Positions 18,584-29,820 are shown, numbered from the stretch's first letter. The stretch: 64,000 nucleotides of DNA from Microbacterium foliorum (GCF_003367705.1 NZ_CP031425.1:2232001-2296000), one strand, 5' to 3'. Numbers and translations are program-made. The notes: generated by a model from the letters alone, not told the origin.

Positions 18584-21500
18584 TTAGTGCGCGGGAGTGA
18601 TCACGACCAAAAGATCCCCCGCTTCCACCTGCTGCGTGGTGCCGATCGCGAGACGTCCGATCACGCCGTCGACCGTCGCGGTGATGGCGGCCTCCATCTT
18701 CATCGCCTCGATGGAGGCGACCGGCTCGCCGGCGCGCACCGAGGCTCCGACCTCGACCTTGAGGGTGACCACTCCCGAGAACGGGGCCGCGATCTGACCG
18801 GGCACCGAGGTGTCGGCCTTCTCCACATCGTGCGCGTCGACCGCCACGGATCGATCGCGCATGAACACCGGACGCAGCTGCCCGTTCAGGGTGGTCATCA
18901 CGGTGCGCATGCCCTTGTCATCCGCATCGCCGATCGCCTCCAGGCCGACGAACAGCTCCACTCCACGGTCGATCTCGACCCGGTGCTCCTGACCTTGGAC
19001 GAGCCCGTAGAGGTAGTCCGAGGTGTCGATTACGGAGAGGTCTCCGTACTGCTCGCGCACCTGGGCGAACTCCCGAGTGGGCGCGGGGAAGAGCAGCGCA
19101 TTGAGTCGCGCGCGTCGTGACGCGCTGTCACCCGCGAGAGCGGCCTCGTCGTCTGCCGAGATGTCCGTCAGGCCGACCCGCACCGAACGTCCGGCGAGCA
19201 CCTTGGTGCGGAACGGCTCCGGCCAGCCGCCAGGAAGCTCGCCGAGCTCACCCGCCATGAACCCGACGACCGAATCCGGAACGTCGTACTTCTGGGGGTT
19301 GGCCTCGAAGTCCGCGGGATCCGCCTTCACCGCCGCGAGGTGCAGAGCGAGATCTCCGACCACCTTCGACGACGGCGTCACCTTCGGAACACGCCCGAGG
19401 ATGCGGTCCGCGGCGGCGTACATGTCCTCGATCAGCTCGAAATCATCGGCGAGCCCCAGCACCTTCGCCTGCTGGCGCAGGTTCGACAGCTGGCCACCCG
19501 GGATCTCATGGTGGTAGACGCGCCCCGTGGGCCCGGGCAGCCCGGACTCGAACGGCGCGTAGACGCGGCGCACCGCCTCCCAGTACGGTTCGAGGTCCGA
19601 GACGCTGCCGAGGTCGAGACCGCTGTCGCGCTCGGTGTGCGCGAGTGCGGCCACGAGCGACGACAAGGACGGCTGGCTGGTCGTCCCCGACAGCGGGGCG
19701 GATGCCGCATCCACGGCGTCGACCCCGGCGGCGGCGGCCGCGAGGAGCGTCGCGAGCTGGCCGCCCGCGGTGTCGTGCGTGTGCAGGTGCACGGGCAGGT
19801 CGAAGCGTTCGCGCAGGGCGGTGACGAGCTTCGCCGCCGCGGCAGGTCGCAGCAGCCCCGCCATGTCCTTGATGGCGATGATGTGCGCGCCGGCGGCGAC
19901 GATCTGATCGGCGAGTCCCAGGTAGTAGTCGAGGGTGTAGAGGTCCTCCGACGGATTCAGCAGATCGCCCGTGTAGCAGAGCGCCACCTCGGCCACGGCC
20001 GTGCCGGTGCGTCGCACGGCCTCGATCGCGGGACGCATCTGCTCGACGTCGTTCAGCGCGTCGAAGATGCGGAAGATGTCCACCCCGCTGTCGGCCGCCT
20101 CCCTGACGAAGGCGTCGGTGACGGCCGTGGGGTACGGGGTGTAGCCGACCGTGTTGCGTCCGCGGAGCAGCATCTGGATCGCGACGTTCGGCAGCGCGGC
20201 CCGCAGACTGTCGAGGCGCTCCCACGGGTCCTCACCGAGGAAGCGCAGCGCCACGTCGTATGTCGCCCCTCCCCAGGCCTCGACCGACAGCAGCCCCGGT
20301 GTCAGTCGGGCGATGTGCGGCGCGACGGCGACGAGGTCCCGCGTGCGCACCCGGGTCGCGAGCAGCGACTGGTGGGCGTCGCGGAACGTCGTGTCGGTGA
20401 TCGCGAGCGCGGTCTGGGCGCGCAGATCCCTCGCGAACTCTTCGGGACCCCGCTCGAGCAGCCGCTGCCGCGAACCTGCCGGCGGCTCGGTCGCGAGATC
20501 GATCCGCGGGAGCTTGGTTCTGGGATCCAGAGCGCCGGGATGCGCGCCGTGCGGCTTGTTGACCGTGACGTCGACCAGCCAGTTCAATATCTTCGTGCCG
20601 CGGTCCTTCGACTCGCGACCGCGCAGGAGGTCGGGGCGCTCGTCGATGAACGAGGTGCTCACGTCTCCCGCGATGAATGCCTCGTCCTCGAGCAGCGCCT
20701 GCAGGAACGGGATGTTGGTCGACACCCCGCGGATGCGGAACTCCGCGAGCGCGCGCCGCGCACGAGCGACGGCCGCCGGGTAGTCGCGCCCTCGGCAGGT
20801 CAGCTTGGCGAGCATGGAGTCGAAGTGCGGACTGATCTGCGCGCCCTGATGCACGGTGCCGCCGTCGAGTCGGATGCCCGCGCCGCCGGGGGAACGGTAC
20901 GTCGTGATCTTGCCCGTGTCGGGTCGGAATCCCTGCGTGGGGTCTTCGGTGGTGATCCGGCACTGCAGCGCGGCACCCCTGACGTGCAGATTCTGCTGCT
21001 CCAGCCCGAGCTCGGCGAGCGTCTGCCCTGCGGCGATGCGCATCTGGCTCTGCACGAGGTCGACGTCCGTGACCTCTTCGGTCACGGTGTGCTCGACCTG
21101 GATGCGGGGATTCATCTCGATGAAGACGACCTCGCCGGCGCGCTCCCCCGCGGTCTCGAGCAGGAACTCCACCGTCCCCGCGTTCTCGTACCCGATCGAC
21201 CGGGCGAACGCCACGGCGTAACCGTGCAGAGCTGTGCGGATGTCGTCGTCGAGGTTCGGCGCCGGAGCGATCTCCACGACCTTCTGATGCCGACGCTGCA
21301 CCGAGCAGTCGCGCTCGAAGAGGTGAACCGTCTCGCCGGTCTTGTCGGCGAGGATCTGCACCTCGATGTGCCGGGGACGCAGCACCGCCTGCTCGAGAAA
21401 CATCCGCGGATCTCCGAACGCGCTGCCCGCCTCACGCATGGCCTCGGCGAGGGCAGGGGCGAGTTCCGCCGCCGACTCGACACGACGCATGCCACGACCA

Positions 21501-21991
21501 CCTCCACCGGCGACCGCCTTGGCGAAGAGGGGGAAGCCGATGTCCTCGGCCTCGGCGACGAGGACATCGATGTCGTCGGAGGCCTCGGTCGACCGCAGCA
21601 CCGGCACGCCGGCACCGATGGCGTGGCGCTTGGCCTCGACCTTGTTGCCCGCCATCTCGAGCACGGACGCGGGCGGCCCGATGAAGACGATGCCGTTCGC
21701 CGCAGCCTTCTCGGCGAGCTCCGGGTTCTCCGACAGGAAGCCGTAGCCGGGGTAGATCGCATCGGCGCCTGCGTCCTTCGCGACCCGGATGATCTCGTCG
21801 ACGTCGAGATATGCGCGGACCGGATGCCCGCGCTCACCGATCTCATAGGCCTCATCCGCTTTCAGCCGATGGACCGAGCCGCGGTCCTCATGAGGGAAGA
21901 CGGCCACCGTCCTCGCCCCGACCTCGAAAGCCGCTCGGAAGGCGCGGATCGCGATCTCGCCGCGGTTGGCCACAAGGATCTTCTGGAACAT
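18584..21991 (-). CDS. pyc: Pyruvate carboxylase
   Basis: This biotin enzyme carboxylates pyruvate to oxaloacetate, refilling the TCA cycle. The 1135-residue single chain has the biotin carboxylase domain at the N-terminus ([42 protein letters not shown]), the carboxyltransferase domain in the middle ([34 protein letters not shown]) and the biotinyl domain at the end with IEAMKMEA (biotinyl Lys about 1098). I chose ATG 21991 because AGAGG lies 5 bases upstream; GTG 21997 would add two residues. The length is normal for one-chain PYC. Confidence 0.97.
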   Translation of the reverse strand: MFQKILVANRGEIAIRAFRAAFEVGARTVAVFPHEDRGSVHRLKADEAYEIGERGHPVRAYLDVDEIIRVAKDAGADAIYPGYGFLSENPELAEKAAANGIVFIGPPASVLEMAGNKVEAKRHAIGAGVPVLRSTEASDDIDVLVAEAEDIGFPLFAKAVAGGGGRGMRRVESAAELAPALAEAMREAGSAFGDPRMFLEQAVLRPRHIEVQILADKTGETVHLFERDCSVQRRHQKVVEIAPAPNLDDDIRTALHGYAVAFARSIGYENAGTVEFLLETAGERAGEVVFIEMNPRIQVEHTVTEEVTDVDLVQSQMRIAAGQTLAELGLEQQNLHVRGAALQCRITTEDPTQGFRPDTGKITTYRSPGGAGIRLDGGTVHQGAQISPHFDSMLAKLTCRGRDYPAAVARARRALAEFRIRGVSTNIPFLQALLEDEAFIAGDVSTSFIDERPDLLRGRESKDRGTKILNWLVDVTVNKPHGAHPGALDPRTKLPRIDLATEPPAGSRQRLLERGPEEFARDLRAQTALAITDTTFRDAHQSLLATRVRTRDLVAVAPHIARLTPGLLSVEAWGGATYDVALRFLGEDPWERLDSLRAALPNVAIQMLLRGRNTVGYTPYPTAVTDAFVREAADSGVDIFRIFDALNDVEQMRPAIEAVRRTGTAVAEVALCYTGDLLNPSEDLYTLDYYLGLADQIVAAGAHIIAIKDMAGLLRPAAAAKLVTALRERFDLPVHLHTHDTAGGQLATLLAAAAAGVDAVDAASAPLSGTTSQPSLSSLVAALAHTERDSGLDLGSVSDLEPYWEAVRRVYAPFESGLPGPTGRVYHHEIPGGQLSNLRQQAKVLGLADDFELIEDMYAAADRILGRVPKVTPSSKVVGDLALHLAAVKADPADFEANPQKYDVPDSVVGFMAGELGELPGGWPEPFRTKVLAGRSVRVGLTDISADDEAALAGDSASRRARLNALLFPAPTREFAQVREQYGDLSVIDTSDYLYGLVQGQEHRVEIDRGVELFVGLEAIGDADDKGMRTVMTTLNGQLRPVFMRDRSVAVDAHDVEKADTSVPGQIAAPFSGVVTLKVEVGASVRAGEPVASIEAMKMEAAITATVDGVIGRLAIGTTQQVEAGDLLVVITPAH

Positions 21992-22084
21992 GCACACCTC
22001 TGAAAGCTCGATGCGCGCGGGATTCCTCGCGCATGGGGCGGGGCTGAGTGTGCACCCAGCCTAGGGGAAGGTAACGTGGTGTTC

Positions 22085-22897
22085 GTGCACGTACTCAGCG
22101 TCAGCTCTCTCAAGGGAGGCGTCGGCAAGACGACCGTGACCCTCGGCTTGGCCTCAGCGGCCTTCGCCCGTGGTGTCCGAACGCTCGTCGTCGACCTCGA
22201 CCCGCAGTCCGATGTGTCCACCGGCATGGACATCCAGGTGGCCGGTCGGCTCAACATCGCCGACGTCCTCGCCAACCCCAAGGAGAAGGTCGTCCGTCAG
22301 GCGATCACCTCCAGCGGCTGGGCGAAGGCGCACCCCGGCACGATCGACGTGCTGATCGGCAGCCCCTCGGCGATCAACTTCGACGGGCCGCACCCGAGCG
22401 TCCGCGACGTCTGGAAGCTCGAAGAGGCACTCGCCGCCGTCGAGGCCGACTACGACCTCGTGCTCGTCGACTGCGCCCCGTCTCTGAACGCCCTGACCCG
22501 CACGGCATGGGCCGCGAGCGACCGGGTCATGGTCGTCACCGAGCCCGGACTCTTCTCCGTCGCTGCGGCCGATCGCGCGCTGCGTGCGATCGAGGAGATC
22601 CGCCGCGGACTCTCGCCGCGCCTGCAGCCCCTCGGCATCGTCGTGAATCGCGTGCGCCCGCAGTCGATCGAGCATCAGTTCCGCATCAAGGAGCTGCGTG
22701 ACATGTTCGGCCCCCTCGTGCTCTCGCCGCAGCTCCCCGAGCGCACGTCGCTGCAGCAGGCGCAGGGCGCAGCGAAGCCGCTGCACATCTGGCCGGGAGA
22801 CTCGGCCCAGGAGCTCGCCTCCGACTTCGATCAGCTGCTCGACCGGATCATCCGCACCGGGCGCATCCCGGTGAGCGATTCCGGCGCCCCCGCCTGA
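22085..22897 (+). CDS. ParA family ATPase
   Basis: A 270-residue ParA-type ATPase with [18 protein letters not shown] (Walker A), LVVDLDPQSDVSTGMD and LVLVDCAPSLNALTRTA. No ParB gene is adjacent, so it may serve cargo positioning rather than chromosome partition. I start it at GTG 22085 (HVLSVSSLKGG): a TAACGT -10-like box lies 7 bases before it. GTG 22076 and 22079, after the purine run AGGGGAAGG, are alternatives adding two or three residues. It is divergent from pyc and is followed by a terminator and the MerR/FtsR/GarA group. Confidence 0.85.
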   Translation: MHVLSVSSLKGGVGKTTVTLGLASAAFARGVRTLVVDLDPQSDVSTGMDIQVAGRLNIADVLANPKEKVVRQAITSSGWAKAHPGTIDVLIGSPSAINFDGPHPSVRDVWKLEEALAAVEADYDLVLVDCAPSLNALTRTAWAASDRVMVVTEPGLFSVAAADRALRAIEEIRRGLSPRLQPLGIVVNRVRPQSIEHQFRIKELRDMFGPLVLSPQLPERTSLQQAQGAAKPLHIWPGDSAQELASDFDQLLDRIIRTGRIPVSDSGAPA

Positions 22898-22913
22898 TCG
22901 ACCCCGGACAGCA

Positions 22914-22947
22914 GAACGGCCATCCTCTCGCGAGGGTGGCCGTTTCT
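22914..22947. terminator. Terminator between ParA and MerR-type gene
   Basis: A 13-bp stem (AACGGCCATCCTC with GAGGGTGGCCGTT, one G-T pair) around TCGC lies between convergent genes, followed on the plus strand by TTCTTC. Confidence 0.75.
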
Positions 22948-22985
22948 TCGTGTGCACCCGCTCCGGTGCTCGGGCGGGATGAGTG

Positions 22986-23531
22986 TCAGGCGGATCGCTT
23001 GGTGCGTCGGGCGGAGAGCTCGTCGACGGGGTCGGGCACCGTGGCGTCGAAGGCGACGAGGGTGGACTCGACCTCGCGGAGAACTTTGCCGACAGCGATG
23101 CCGAACACGCCCTGGCCGCGGCTGACGAGATCGATGACCTCGTCGTTGGAAGTGCAGAGGTAGACAGAGGCCCCATCGCTCATCAGCGTCGTGCCCGCGA
23201 GGTCACGGATGCCCGCTCGACGCAGCTCGTCGACGGCTGTGCGGATCTGCTGCAGCGAGATGCCGGTGTCGAGCAGACTCTTCACGAGCTTCAGGACGAG
23301 GATGTCGCGGAAGCCGTAGAGGCGCTGCGATCCCGAGCCGTTCGCTCCGCGGACCGTCGGCTCGACCAGCTCGGTGCGAGCCCAGTAGTCGAGCTGCCGA
23401 TAGGTGATACCCGCCGCCCGTGCCGCTACCGCTCCGCGGTATCCGACCTCGTCATCCATGGCCGGCAGGCCGTCGGTGAAGAGGAGTTCGGGCGCGAACC
23501 GCGGGTCGTCTGCACGCTCATCCGCACTCAT
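22986..23531 (-). CDS. MerR-family regulator (Rv1830-like)
   Basis: This 181-residue DNA-binding protein has a MerR helix-turn-helix with GYRGAVAARAAGITYRQLDYW, the wing GSGSQRLYGFRDILVLKLVKSLLDTGISLQQIRTAVDEL (cut), and a C-terminal dimer/effector region without a recognisable ligand domain. In M. tuberculosis the third gene of the garA-Rv1828-Rv1829-Rv1830 group is of this type. The ATG at 23531 follows GAGGAGG; the longer frame to 23558 has no such site. Confidence 0.8.
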   Translation of the reverse strand: MSADERADDPRFAPELLFTDGLPAMDDEVGYRGAVAARAAGITYRQLDYWARTELVEPTVRGANGSGSQRLYGFRDILVLKLVKSLLDTGISLQQIRTAVDELRRAGIRDLAGTTLMSDGASVYLCTSNDEVIDLVSRGQGVFGIAVGKVLREVESTLVAFDATVPDPVDELSARRTKRSA

Positions 23532-23630
23532 GTGAAATCCTCCTCGGAGCTGATACATCCACGCTAGAGCAGCCCCCCGGTACCGGCAATGACATACGCA
23601 CGACCGCGGAGGTGTGTCGCAACCAGTTCG

Positions 23631-24317
23631 TTACGAAAGCAGTCGCTCGATCGCGTCCTTGACGAAGAGCGAGCGCACCTCGTCGATCTTGGCCGCGAGC
23701 GTCGGTGCCATCTCGCTCGCCTTCGCTCGTGACGTCGCGTCCGTTCGCCGCAGCAGCGATGACATGGCCGATTCGATCAGCGCGACCTCGCGCTCCGCTC
23801 CCTGCCGCAGAGACCGGAGGTGACGGGGCTCGATGCCGTGACGGTCGAGTGCGACCAGCCCGCGCAGAAGAGTGACCGTCGCCTCCGAGTAGTACTCCTG
23901 GGCCACGATCACGCCGGTGCTGATCGCATCGTTGAGCAGCTGCGGACCGGCACCGGCTGCCGACAGCAGCTCCGCTCGGCGGTACCGGCGTGCCGCGGGC
24001 GCGATGGATGGCGGCGGCACGAGGGCCGTGGACTCGCCGTTCGCCTCGGCCTCGTCGAGCTGCTCGCGGATCACGCTGAGCGGCAGATAGTGATCACGCT
24101 GCAGGGTGAGCCCGAGGCGCAGTCGTTCGATGTCGGACGACGAGAACTTGCGGTAGCCCGACTCGGTGCGCGACGGACTGACGATGCCCTGGACCTCGAG
24201 GAAGCGGAGCTTGCTGGAGGTGAGTTCGGGAAATTCCGGGGTCAGCCGTGCGAGCACCTGACCGATGCTCAGCAGGCCGGATGACGCGGAGCGTTCGCGG
24301 GCGGGGGACGCCGCCAT
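23631..24317 (-). CDS. ftsR: FtsR-type MerR regulator
   Basis: A 228-residue MerR-family regulator with LSIGQVLARLTPEFPELTSSKLRFLEVQGIVSPSRTESGYRKFSSSDIERL (cut), the signature of the actinobacterial FtsR/Rv1828 group, which in Corynebacterium controls ftsZ and other genes. The C-terminal half (RRYRRAELLSAAGAGPQLLNDAISTG) is the second conserved domain of that group. It overlaps the garA homologue by TGATG, so the two are co-translated. Family assignment is strong; the target genes are inferred. Confidence 0.85.
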   Translation of the reverse strand: MAASPARERSASSGLLSIGQVLARLTPEFPELTSSKLRFLEVQGIVSPSRTESGYRKFSSSDIERLRLGLTLQRDHYLPLSVIREQLDEAEANGESTALVPPPSIAPAARRYRRAELLSAAGAGPQLLNDAISTGVIVAQEYYSEATVTLLRGLVALDRHGIEPRHLRSLRQGAEREVALIESAMSSLLRRTDATSRAKASEMAPTLAAKIDEVRSLFVKDAIERLLS

Positions 24318-24802
24318 CAGTCGATCGCCGCGACGCGATCGAGCGGAGAGGCGAAGAAGTTCAGGCGGAACTTGCCGACCCGAAGCTCGGTGCCGTCGGC
24401 CAGCACGCTGCGGTCGACGCGCTCGCCGTTCACGTACGTGCCGTTGAGCGACCGCTGATCGATGATCTCGAACGTCGTTCCCGATCGGGTGAACTCCGCA
24501 TGCCGCCGGGACACCGTGACGTCGTCGAAGAAGATGTCGGCTTCGGGGTGGCGTCCGACGGTCGTCACATCGGTGTCGAGCAGGTAGCGGGCTCCCGCGA
24601 GGGCGCCTGAGCGCACCAGCAGCAGGGCCGAACCCGAGGGCAGCGCCGAGATGGCGCTCTGCTCCACATCCGTGAGCTCCACGCCGAAGGGGATGAAGGA
24701 GAGGTCCGAGTCATGCCCGAACGTCTGCGTCACGTCGTGTCTCTGCTCGCCGGGACGGTGGATCGCGGCGTCTCCGCCCGATCGATTCTGGCTGTCTGTC
24801 AC
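24317..24802 (-). CDS. garA: GarA/OdhI-like FHA-domain protein
   Basis: This 161-residue cytoplasmic protein has an N-terminal tail with a VTQTF segment (about 25-29), the counterpart of the kinase-phosphorylated ETTS motif, and a C-terminal FHA domain (about 65-150) with VTTVGRHPEADIFFDDVTVSRRHAEF (cut) and DQRSLNGTYVNGERV. GarA/OdhI binds and inhibits 2-oxoglutarate dehydrogenase and glutamate dehydrogenase when unphosphorylated; phosphorylation by PASTA kinases makes the FHA domain bind its own tail. A kinase of that class is encoded at 9851-11797. It starts at GTG after AGGAGGG. Confidence 0.87.
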   Translation of the reverse strand: MTDSQNRSGGDAAIHRPGEQRHDVTQTFGHDSDLSFIPFGVELTDVEQSAISALPSGSALLLVRSGALAGARYLLDTDVTTVGRHPEADIFFDDVTVSRRHAEFTRSGTTFEIIDQRSLNGTYVNGERVDRSVLADGTELRVGKFRLNFFASPLDRVAAID

Positions 24803-24902
24803 TATGCCCTCCTAAGTCCTCCAGACTAACTGATCGGATGCCCCTCGCGGGAGCGCCGTCCACACTCAGACATCGCCTATCGGGCCTGCATAGGCTGAAG
24901 GG

Positions 24903-25580
24903 GTGAAAACCTCCACTCGCCGCCTCCCCGCGACCCCGCTCGCCCTCGCCGCAGCGCTGCTGACCGCGTTCCTGGTGATGTTCGCTCCGCTCTCCGCGTC
25001 GGCACACGACAGCCTTGTCGCCTCCTCCCCCGAGGCCGACGGCACCGTCGAGACGCTGCCGACCGAGCTGACCCTCACGTTCAGCGCCGACCTCATCGCG
25101 GGCGGGAATGCGACCGAGGTCGTGGTCACCGATCCGTCGGGGGCGTCGGTGACCTCCGGTGCGGCGGCCGTGAGCGGTGCGACGGTCACCCAGCCGCTCA
25201 CCGGCGAAGGTCCTGCCGGCGGGTACCACGTGATCTGGAGGGTCGTCTCCAGCGACGGGCACGCCACCTCCGAAGAGTTCGACTTCACCGTGACCACGAG
25301 CACCGTGAGCACGACCACGGAGGAGCCGACCGCCGCGCCGACCGCCGAGCCGACCGCGACCGCGACGCCCGAGCCGACGACCACCGTCGGCCCCGACGCC
25401 GGTGTCACGTCGGCGCCGGAGGAGAGCACCGGATCGTCCGCCTCCGCGTGGATCTGGGGCATCTCGATCGCGGGCATCGCGATCGCCGTGGGAGTCGCGA
25501 TCTGGCTCTCGATCCGCAGGCGTCGTGGCACCGATACCGGTGCGGCTGCGCCCGATTCCGACACCCCCGCAGGGCGATAG
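24903..25580 (+). CDS. Secreted/membrane-anchored CopC-domain protein
   Basis: This 225-residue protein has a signal peptide (1-36, ending LSASA) so that the mature chain begins HDSLVASSPEADG. A free N-terminal His followed by this motif is the Cu(II) ligand pattern of CopC. The CopC domain (about 37-130) ends GYHVIWRVVSSDGHATSEEFDFTV with a second conserved His. A Thr/Pro/Glu-rich spacer and a C-terminal membrane helix (about 181-203) anchor it. No CopD/YcnJ partner is adjacent. GTG 24903 comes 6 bases after TAGGCT, so the mRNA is predicted leaderless. Confidence 0.85.
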   Translation: MKTSTRRLPATPLALAAALLTAFLVMFAPLSASAHDSLVASSPEADGTVETLPTELTLTFSADLIAGGNATEVVVTDPSGASVTSGAAAVSGATVTQPLTGEGPAGGYHVIWRVVSSDGHATSEEFDFTVTTSTVSTTTEEPTAAPTAEPTATATPEPTTTVGPDAGVTSAPEESTGSSASAWIWGISIAGIAIAVGVAIWLSIRRRRGTDTGAAAPDSDTPAGR

Positions 25581-25589
25581 GCTGGACGC

Positions 25590-26987
<1,398 letters not shown>

Positions 26988-27002
26988 TCCCCCGGATCGG
27001 TT

Positions 27003-27040
27003 CGAAGGCCCGGGCGCACTCACGTGCGACCGGGCCTTCG
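27003..27040. terminator. Bidirectional terminator after lpdA
   Basis: An 11-bp stem CGAAGGCCCGG / CCGGGCCTTCG encloses a smaller GCAC/GTGC hairpin between convergent lpdA and the methyltransferase gene. Confidence 0.8.
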
Positions 27041-27045
27041 CCGTC

Positions 27046-27765
27046 TCACCGCGCGATCGCTCCGTCGCGTCGCAGTTCGAGCCGAGAAGGCAGCCGAAAG
27101 CGGACGACCCACCCCGCGGGCGCAGCGGCGGAGAGCTCCCCCCGCGTGTACGAGCGACGGATGCTGATGAGGCCGTCCTCGCGGATGAACGATCCACGCA
27201 GGAACGTCCGCGCGAACACCCAGGTCACAGCGTCGTATAGCGCATAGGCGACCCTGCTGCGGGCGATGTCACGATGCACCACGAGACCCCCCTCGCCGAC
27301 GAGCCCGACCGAATCGCTCAGCACCCCCTGCAGTTCGGCGTCGCTCAGGTGGTGCAGAAGATGATTCGAGAAGACGACGTCGTACCGAGTCCCTTCGCTG
27401 AGGAGATCTGTCGAGAGCGCATGGCGGTACTGCACGCCGGATCCCTCATCGTGAGCGACGGCCCAGCCGACGGCACGCTCGTCGGCGTCCAGGGCGGTGA
27501 TCTCGGCACGGAGGCCCTCACGTCGCAAGCGCACGGCGATCATGCGGCAGACGTCGCCACCACCGGCACCGATGTCGAGGATGCGGATGGGACCGCGACG
27601 TGCGCGCGGCCGGATGTCGCGGCGGTAGAGCCGGCCCGTGCCCGAGACGAGGGCATTGACCAGCCGGAAGCGCTCGTACGTGCGTTCCAGCATCCCGAGG
27701 TCCGCGTCGGGGTCGTCCATGAGCTCGCGCGCGCCGGAGGCGCGGATCGACAGGTCGTGTCTCAC
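27046..27765 (-). CDS. SAM-dependent class I methyltransferase of the type III PKS unit
   Basis: A 239-residue methyltransferase with SAM motif ILDIGAGGGDVCRM, acidic ITALDADERAV and FSNHLLHHLSD, similar in layout to UbiE-like enzymes. It starts with GTG 27765 overlapping the polyketide synthase stop as GTGA; a much longer frame upstream is antisense noise through the PKS gene. The coupling implies that it acts on the polyketide product, as SrsB-type enzymes O-methylate alkylresorcinols. It is the last gene of the unit. Confidence 0.85.
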   Translation of the reverse strand: MRHDLSIRASGARELMDDPDADLGMLERTYERFRLVNALVSGTGRLYRRDIRPRARRGPIRILDIGAGGGDVCRMIAVRLRREGLRAEITALDADERAVGWAVAHDEGSGVQYRHALSTDLLSEGTRYDVVFSNHLLHHLSDAELQGVLSDSVGLVGEGGLVVHRDIARSRVAYALYDAVTWVFARTFLRGSFIREDGLISIRRSYTRGELSAAAPAGWVVRFRLPSRLELRRDGAIAR

Positions 27766-28928
27766 GCGACGCCGGACGTCACGGTCATGAGAGCGCTCTC
27801 GGCCGTCAGTCCAGGGCCGAAGGCCATCGCCGCGATGCGGGACCCGTCCGCCGCGCCCTCGTCGAGGATCCGCCGGATGACGAAGAGGATGGTCGCACTG
27901 GACATGTTCCCGTACTCCCGCAGCGTCTCGCGCGCGGGCTGCATCTGGACGTCGCTGAGACCGAGTCGCTCCTGCACCCGATCGAGGATGCTGCGACCAC
28001 CGGGGTGGATCGCCCAGTGCTCCACCCGTTCCCCCACGCGCCCCTGCGCGAAGGCCGCGGCGAGCTCCCCCTCGTGCGCGTAGAGCGGACCGACGGCCCC
28101 GATGATCGTCTCGCCGATGATCTGCGGCACCCTCGTCGACAGGATCATCTCGAAGCCGTGATCGCCGATCGTCCACGCCATGTCCCGCTCCCCCTCGGGG
28201 GCGATCGCCGTGTGGAAGCCGTCGAGGCGCACGGCTGGGACGGGTGTCGCGAGGTCCCTCGCGGTGACGATCCCGGCAGCCGCGCCGTCGGCGAACAGCG
28301 AGTTGGCGACGATCAGATCGGGGTCCTCCGAGGAGCGCAGATGCACCGTGCAGAGCTCGACGCTGACGACCAGTACGACCGCATCGGGATCCGCCGCGCA
28401 GAACTGACTCGCCGCTCGCAGTGCCGGCATGGAGGCGTAGCAGCCCATGAATCCCAGATGGTAGCGCTGGACGCTGTCGGCGAGACCCAGCCCCCGGACG
28501 ATCTCGTACTCGGGTCCGGGAGCGTGGAATCCTGTGCACGACACGGTGATGACATGCGTGATGTCCGCAGCCACGACGTCGGGGTCCGCGTCCAGCGCCT
28601 GTCGGGCGACCTCGACGAACAGACGCGAGGCCTCCGTCACGTAGACGTCGTTGCGCGCCTTCGTCCCCGGCGACAGCAGCAGACCCGTGTCGGGATCGAG
28701 GAAGGTCGGCGGGTCGGTCGGCGCCGCGGCAGGCGCGAGTTCCTCGATCACCGTATGACGGGTGTCGATGCCCGAACCGTTGAACGAGGCTCCGATGATG
28801 CGGGTCGCGAGGCGCCCCACATCCGGCTGGGCGGCGAAGATGTCACGGACGGCGTCCTGCTCGATGACGGTGTCGGGAACGATCGTGCGCAGCGAGCGGA
28901 GTACGGCGGAACGGCTCATATCGCTCAC
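27762..28928 (-). CDS. Type III polyketide synthase (chalcone/alkylresorcinol synthase family)
   Basis: This 388-residue thiolase-fold homodimeric enzyme extends an acyl-CoA starter with malonyl-CoA and cyclises it to a pyrone, resorcinol or similar ring. The catalytic triad is visible: Cys131 in VSCTGFHAPG, His308 in HWAIHPGG and Asn341 in YGNMSSAT. HLGFMGCYA (157-165) is typical of bacterial members. Starter and product cannot be read from the sequence. It is 46 bp downstream of the CYTH gene and overlaps the methyltransferase gene. The start is GTG 28928; ATG 28919 is possible. Confidence 0.93.
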   Translation of the reverse strand: MSDMSRSAVLRSLRTIVPDTVIEQDAVRDIFAAQPDVGRLATRIIGASFNGSGIDTRHTVIEELAPAAAPTDPPTFLDPDTGLLLSPGTKARNDVYVTEASRLFVEVARQALDADPDVVAADITHVITVSCTGFHAPGPEYEIVRGLGLADSVQRYHLGFMGCYASMPALRAASQFCAADPDAVVLVVSVELCTVHLRSSEDPDLIVANSLFADGAAAGIVTARDLATPVPAVRLDGFHTAIAPEGERDMAWTIGDHGFEMILSTRVPQIIGETIIGAVGPLYAHEGELAAAFAQGRVGERVEHWAIHPGGRSILDRVQERLGLSDVQMQPARETLREYGNMSSATILFVIRRILDEGAADGSRIAAMAFGPGLTAESALMTVTSGVA

Positions 28929-28973
28929 TCAAGCACGATTCCGCCGGGACGGTGAAGGGGCTTGCGGTGCGTG

Positions 28974-29615
28974 TCAGAAACCCAGAGCACGGGCGAGCTT
29001 CGACCCCGATGCCGCCTCGCGTCCGCCTGCGGCGGCGACCGCCGATTCGACGGCGTCGAACAGCGCGGCGCGTCCTGCCGCATCGGCGGGGGCGGCGGGG
29101 CCCAGCTCGAACTCCCATTCGCGCCATTCGCGACGGATGTCCTGTCGGAGGTCCGTCGCACGTACCTGATCGTCGACGAACTCGGCGATCACCCCGCTGT
29201 CTCCGGTGAGCAGGTACGCGGTGCGCGTGTTCTCGATGCGAGCGAGGGGCGACAGCGGCGCGGTGGTCCACTGCGACAGGGTCGATGTCACCGCATCGGG
29301 GACGCGGTCGTCATCACCCAGCGGCCAGCCCATCTCGACTCTGCCGTCTCCCTCGCGCGGACCCTTGATGTGCCATCCGGCATCGGGGCCGCCGGTGCGC
29401 CGGCGTAGAGCCACCCCCGCGCGGGACAGCGCGGCGTCATCGGTGTCGAGGTAGCGGGCGTCGAGTTCGCGCACCTCGCCCTCGGACACCGCGGTGACGC
29501 CAGGCAGGTCGCTCCACTGCGGCAACGGCGTGCGGGTGTCGACATCGTACTTGCGCTCGATCTCGACGACCCGCGACGGGGCGTCGCCCGACTGCGGAGC
29601 GCCCGGCTCAGTCAT
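28974..29615 (-). CDS. CYTH-domain protein
   Basis: A 213-residue protein with the CYTH signature ExExK (VEIERKYDV), a later LDARYLDTDDAALSRAGVALRRR and DDQVRATDLRQDIRREWREWEFEL (cut), the charged tunnel residues of triphosphate-binding enzymes (thiamine triphosphatase, tripolyphosphatase or adenylate cyclase type IV). Only the CYTH part is present, with no CHAD domain. I start it at ATG 29615, which overlaps the small upstream gene by 8 bases; the longer frame to 29702 runs antisense to nothing recognisable and reads out of that gene. Substrate unknown. Confidence 0.85.
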   Translation of the reverse strand: MTEPGAPQSGDAPSRVVEIERKYDVDTRTPLPQWSDLPGVTAVSEGEVRELDARYLDTDDAALSRAGVALRRRTGGPDAGWHIKGPREGDGRVEMGWPLGDDDRVPDAVTSTLSQWTTAPLSPLARIENTRTAYLLTGDSGVIAEFVDDQVRATDLRQDIRREWREWEFELGPAAPADAAGRAALFDAVESAVAAAGGREAASGSKLARALGF

Positions 29616-29820
29616 CCGAGGGGTTGAGTTCCTCGAGGGATTCGTCGAACCAGTAGTCCACCTCGGTGGGGCCGTCGGCGTCGCCGGTGTTCTGCGCTTC
29701 ACCGCGGCGGTTGTACACCACCTGGGTCTCGCTGTAGGGGACGATCAGCTTGTCGTCCGCGTCGCCGAGAGGAATGATCTGCCCGTCGAGCGGGCCGCCG
29801 TGAAGTCGTGCGAGTGCCAT
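29608..29820 (-). CDS. Small hypothetical protein with GGPLDG motif
   Basis: A 70-residue acidic protein, MALARLHGGPLDGQIIPLGD, then VPYSETQVVYNRRGEA and an acidic tail ESLEELNPSDD. The LHGGPLDG start occurs in many small actinobacterial and phage proteins of unknown role. It overlaps the CYTH start by 8 bases, so the two are probably co-translated. Confidence 0.7.
   Translation of the reverse strand: MALARLHGGPLDGQIIPLGDADDKLIVPYSETQVVYNRRGEAQNTGDADGPTEVDYWFDESLEELNPSDD

Noticed and set aside
19340..22003. Plus-strand 887-codon open frame
   Set aside because: Antisense shadow of pyc, caused by high GC at third codon positions.
27766..28539. N-terminal extension of the methyltransferase frame
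   Set aside because: This part is an alternate frame of the type III PKS gene; the GTGA-coupled start at 27765 gives the normal protein.
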